From Blastopirellula sp. (GTDB lineage Bacteria; Planctomycetota; Planctomycetia; Pirellulales; Pirellulaceae): 45,588 nt of DNA. Both the position numbers and the translations under genes were made by a program. Location of the stretch: the NCBI GenBank assembly GCA_021298375.1, contig JAJTFE010000004.1, forward strand, positions 1-45,588, written 5' to 3'. This document shows, piece by piece, positions 43,213-45,588 of this stretch (its first letter is position 1; each line of letters opens with the position of its first letter). The notes below the pieces were generated by a model. It searched no databases. It was not told the origin of the DNA and was given only the letters and a program-made list of their open reading frames with translations.

Positions 43213-44568
43213 TTAATGTTCCAACTCGACGGCCGGACCAGCCTGCAGCCCGCCTGCGGTCCAATCGCAGCTCCAGCCCGGAAAGGCAAAACCAGGGTAG
43301 GGATCGGGAGGGAGCAGGTCGGGAGACTCGTACAGGATTTCATACTGCTGGTTAGGCAGGATGCGGCCGATCCGCAGGAGTTTGTAGGTGTGGTGGTTTT
43401 TGGGGTCCACTTTGACCGTGCCAGCTGGACCCGCAACCGAAACTCCCTGTTCCAGAATTTTGCGCACGTCAGCGGCTGCAAAACTCCCTGCTTTCTCGAC
43501 TGCCTCACGCCAGAGATAAACTTGGGAGTAGGCGGACTCCATCGGATCGTGGACGGGGCGGTCGGAGCCGTATTCATCCTGAAATCGCCGCACAAAAGCT
43601 CGAGCGGATTGGGTGTCGAGTGACTGGAAAAAATTCCAGGCCGCATAATGCCCGGTGGTTAAAGCAGCCGGAATCGAACGCAGACCGGCCTCGCCAATGC
43701 TGGTTGAAAAAATCGGAGTCGACTGCGGGTCCAGTCCCTGCAACCTGTATTCGCGAAAGAAGGAAATGTTGCTCTGGCCATTGATCGTGCTCAGGATCAA
43801 GTCCGCGTTGGACGCCTTGATCGCCTGATAGACCTGATCGAAATCCTTGTGGTCAAAGGGAACGTACTGCTCGCCGACGACCTGCATGCCCTTCCCTTCG
43901 AGATACTTTCGGACGATATGATTCACCGTCCAGGGGAAGACGTAATCGCTGCCGACGAGAAAAACCCGCTGCCGCGAGCCGCCTTCCGGACTCATGAACC
44001 AATCCAGCGCTGGCAGCACTTGCTGATTGGGAGTCATTCCGCCGTAGAAGACATTTCGCGATGATTCGTTGCCTTCGTACTGCAGCGGATAAAACAACAG
44101 CGCATCCGCCTGTTCGATGATTGGGAGCATGGCCTTGCGGTCACTCGAGCGCCAGCCCCCAAAAATGACCGGGACGGCCCGTGATTCGATCAGTTCGCGG
44201 GCGCGTTTGGCGAAGATGTCTTCACGGGTCCGGCCATCTTCGATGATCGGCTCCAGTCTTCGTCCCAGTACTCCGCCTGCCGCGTTAATTTCGTCGATCG
44301 CCTGAATGACAACGTGTTTCAGCTGGGTCTCGCTGATCGACATCGAGCCGGTCTGGGAAAACAACACCCCGACCGGAATCGGTGGGGGCTCTTTTTTCCC
44401 AATTAGTTGCTCCAGCAATTCGGGCGACGGATTCGCAGATTGCTCAACACAGCCGAGGCAGATTAGTACACCGGCAAGAAGCAGCACTGCGGTGAGACAG
44501 TGCTGGACTCTTCGCGAACCGGCTGCGAGCGAAATCGGTTTCCAGACCTGGGGCAGGACCATCGTCAT
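43213..44568 (-). CDS. UrtA/AmiC-like periplasmic-binding lipoprotein
   Basis: The N-terminus has a hydrophobic stretch ending in a lipobox (VLICLGC, modified Cys40). The body is a type I periplasmic-binding protein of the urea/amide group: IPVGVLFSQTGSMSISE, AIDEINAAGGVLGRRLEPII, VPVIFGGWRSSDRKAM, LFYPLQYEGNESSRNVFYGG and PVHDPMESAYSQVYLWREAV. The PLQYEG and SRNVFYGG features are typical of the urea-binding UrtA and the amide receptor AmiC/FmdD. No UrtBCDE permease or ATPase genes and no urease genes are in the window. Its first ATG overlaps the stop codon of the upstream DUF4239 gene (ATGA, 44565-44568), so the two are translationally coupled. It is therefore probably a sensor or partner for that membrane protein rather than part of a classical importer. 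Confidence 0.9.
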   Translation of the reverse strand: MTMVLPQVWKPISLAAGSRRVQHCLTAVLLLAGVLICLGCVEQSANPSPELLEQLIGKKEPPPIPVGVLFSQTGSMSISETQLKHVVIQAIDEINAAGGVLGRRLEPIIEDGRTREDIFAKRARELIESRAVPVIFGGWRSSDRKAMLPIIEQADALLFYPLQYEGNESSRNVFYGGMTPNQQVLPALDWFMSPEGGSRQRVFLVGSDYVFPWTVNHIVRKYLEGKGMQVVGEQYVPFDHKDFDQVYQAIKASNADLILSTINGQSNISFFREYRLQGLDPQSTPIFSTSIGEAGLRSIPAALTTGHYAAWNFFQSLDTQSARAFVRRFQDEYGSDRPVHDPMESAYSQVYLWREAVEKAGSFAAADVRKILEQGVSVAGPAGTVKVDPKNHHTYKLLRIGRILPNQQYEILYESPDLLPPDPYPGFAFPGWSCDWTAGGLQAGPAVELEH

Positions 44569-45350
44569 TCTTCCATCAAGCGGTCGAGGATTTGTTGAAA
44601 TGGCGCTGGTGAGATGCTCACATCGCCGCGAAACGGATTGTCCATCGAGGCGATCAGGAAGATCATCATTCCCAGGAAGCAGGCCAGCATGCCACCCAGA
44701 AACAGGTGGCTCATCAATCGCATGTCAAACAACCAGACTAAAGTAATGTTCATCAAGGCGCCGACGAGCACCACAACCCACATGATCTGCGGAATCGAGG
44801 TCGATACCGCCAAACCGCGAAGCTGCCGCTTTTCCAGGTACTGGTTGTACTGCTTGAGCGTTTCGGCGTGCATGATTTCCTGTCCCGCCGTGCTTGGTTC
44901 AAATCGAATCAGGCGCTCGTGAAAGGCATCCATCGTGAAATTGCCTTCAGTGGTAACGATGCCGCGGCGCTGGTTGGGCCACGCAATCTTAATCAAGTCG
45001 CGAGTGTAGTCGCGAAGATTCCAGATCAGGTTCGTGCGGTCTGGTTCCGGGTAGGCAGAGACATCGGTGACCAGCGCCGAGAGTGACGAGGCTTCACCGG
45101 AGACGATATTTTCCACGTCTCGGAAATTCTGGTAGGCGGCGACAGCGAGCAATCCGAGCAGCAAGCCGTAGAAGACGCCGAAACAGGACAGGATGTAGCC
45201 GACGAGATCGTTGACATTCTCCCGGTGTTTGACAAAGGCCCGCAGAATCGGCCGGGCGATCACGGTTCCCACCCAACTAAAGGCGACGAAAAACCCACAG
45301 GTGACCAGGGCAAAGCGCAGGGGTGGAATCGAATAAATCCAGTCAATCAC
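44565..45350 (-). CDS. DUF4239 (bestrophin-like) membrane protein
   Basis: The 261-residue protein has two N-terminal helices (FALVTCGFFVAFSWVGTVIA and LVGYILSCFGVFYGLLLGLLA), a soluble loop of about 100 residues, and two C-terminal helices (IPQIMWVVVLVGALMNITLVW and HLFLGGMLACFLGMMIFLIA). The GVFYGLLLGLLAVAAYQNF block is characteristic of the DUF4239 family, which has distant relation to bestrophin-type channels; function is unproven. It starts with GTG, 9 bases after a GAGG site, and overlaps the UrtA-like gene by 4 bases. It is probably the first gene of the leftward series to 40282. Confidence 0.85.
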   Translation of the reverse strand: MIDWIYSIPPLRFALVTCGFFVAFSWVGTVIARPILRAFVKHRENVNDLVGYILSCFGVFYGLLLGLLAVAAYQNFRDVENIVSGEASSLSALVTDVSAYPEPDRTNLIWNLRDYTRDLIKIAWPNQRRGIVTTEGNFTMDAFHERLIRFEPSTAGQEIMHAETLKQYNQYLEKRQLRGLAVSTSIPQIMWVVVLVGALMNITLVWLFDMRLMSHLFLGGMLACFLGMMIFLIASMDNPFRGDVSISPAPFQQILDRLMEE

Positions 45351-45588
45351 TGGGAAGCCTCAGGTCAAAGGTGCAATCTCTCGCGGGAAGACATTCCCAT
45401 TTTAATCGGCGAATAGTACCTGACGAGCCAGTTGCCCTGAACTTGCGCGAGGAAGGCCAATCGGCAAGGCCGGTGGCCGGGTGGCCCATGGCAAACGATG
45501 GTTGAACCTCCCGGTCCTGTTTTGCGGGCTGATTCCCGGCTGATCGTCAAGATTTTGCGGGAATTGGGTTCGAATAATCAGAGTCAGC
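45351..45588. other. Right-edge region upstream of the DUF4239 operon
   Basis: These 238 bases contain no recognisable gene on either strand. They should include the promoter of the DUF4239-UrtA-like operon, but I cannot point to a convincing -35/-10 pair. Confidence 0.3.

Overview
The window reads as a chromosomal stretch of a planctomycete (phylum Planctomycetota; order not determinable from this alone). The evidence is the gene content rather than any marker gene. It has giant PVC-type haem-binding proteins (beta-propeller, HEAT-like repeats and a c-type CxxCH motif), a ThuA fusion, and a two-domain 3-keto-disaccharide hydrolase (DUF1080). It also has a TIGR02999/PF07638-type ECF sigma factor next to Ser/Thr kinases, several SUMF1/FGE-fold proteins and an isolated squalene/phytoene-synthase-like gene. 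The DNA is GC-rich, and GTG or TTG starts seem common.

Layout. 1-8.3 kb: a left-edge zinc-ribbon protein (partial), a membrane pseudokinase, a glutamate dehydrogenase with an apparent internal deletion, a membrane-anchored MutS-like ATPase and, convergent with it, a divergent squalene/phytoene-synthase-like protein. 8.8-18.3 kb: ispH, a DUF1080 protein, an acyl-reductase-like SDR whose 3' end overlaps an antisense GT2 glycosyltransferase, CorA, a small secreted protein and an acyl-CoA-dehydrogenase-like protein. 18.36-25.6 kb: a signalling island. It holds a Ser/Thr kinase whose C-terminal half is cut off by in-frame TAA codons and a secreted SUMF1-fold protein (both leftward), then an ECF sigma factor and a TIR-TM-SUMF1 fusion (rightward), then a second, intact kinase-TM-sensor (leftward). 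25.7-37.9 kb: a leftward carbohydrate cluster with an MFS transporter, a Gfo/Idh/MocA oxidoreductase, a frameshifted ThuA-PVC cytochrome and a second PVC cytochrome. 38.1-40.2 kb: an N-terminally damaged isocitrate-lyase/PEP-mutase family gene, a small Imm32-like gene, and palindromic and 236-bp tandem repeats. 40.3-45.35 kb: a probable leftward operon of a DUF4239 membrane protein, a UrtA-like lipoprotein, a zinc-ribbon membrane protein, an AIM24 protein and an HlyD-like protein.

Two themes stand out. First, the 18-25.6 kb island looks like a duplicated envelope-signalling module in which kinases, SUMF1-fold domains without FGE cysteines, a TIR domain and an ECF sigma factor are arranged around one divergent promoter region. 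I consider this the best candidate for an undescribed system. Second, four separate genes show coding lesions: an in-frame loss of about 60 residues, a -1 frameshift, an N-terminal deletion with frameshift, and two in-frame stops. These are either real gene decay or consensus errors, and read-level evidence would decide which.
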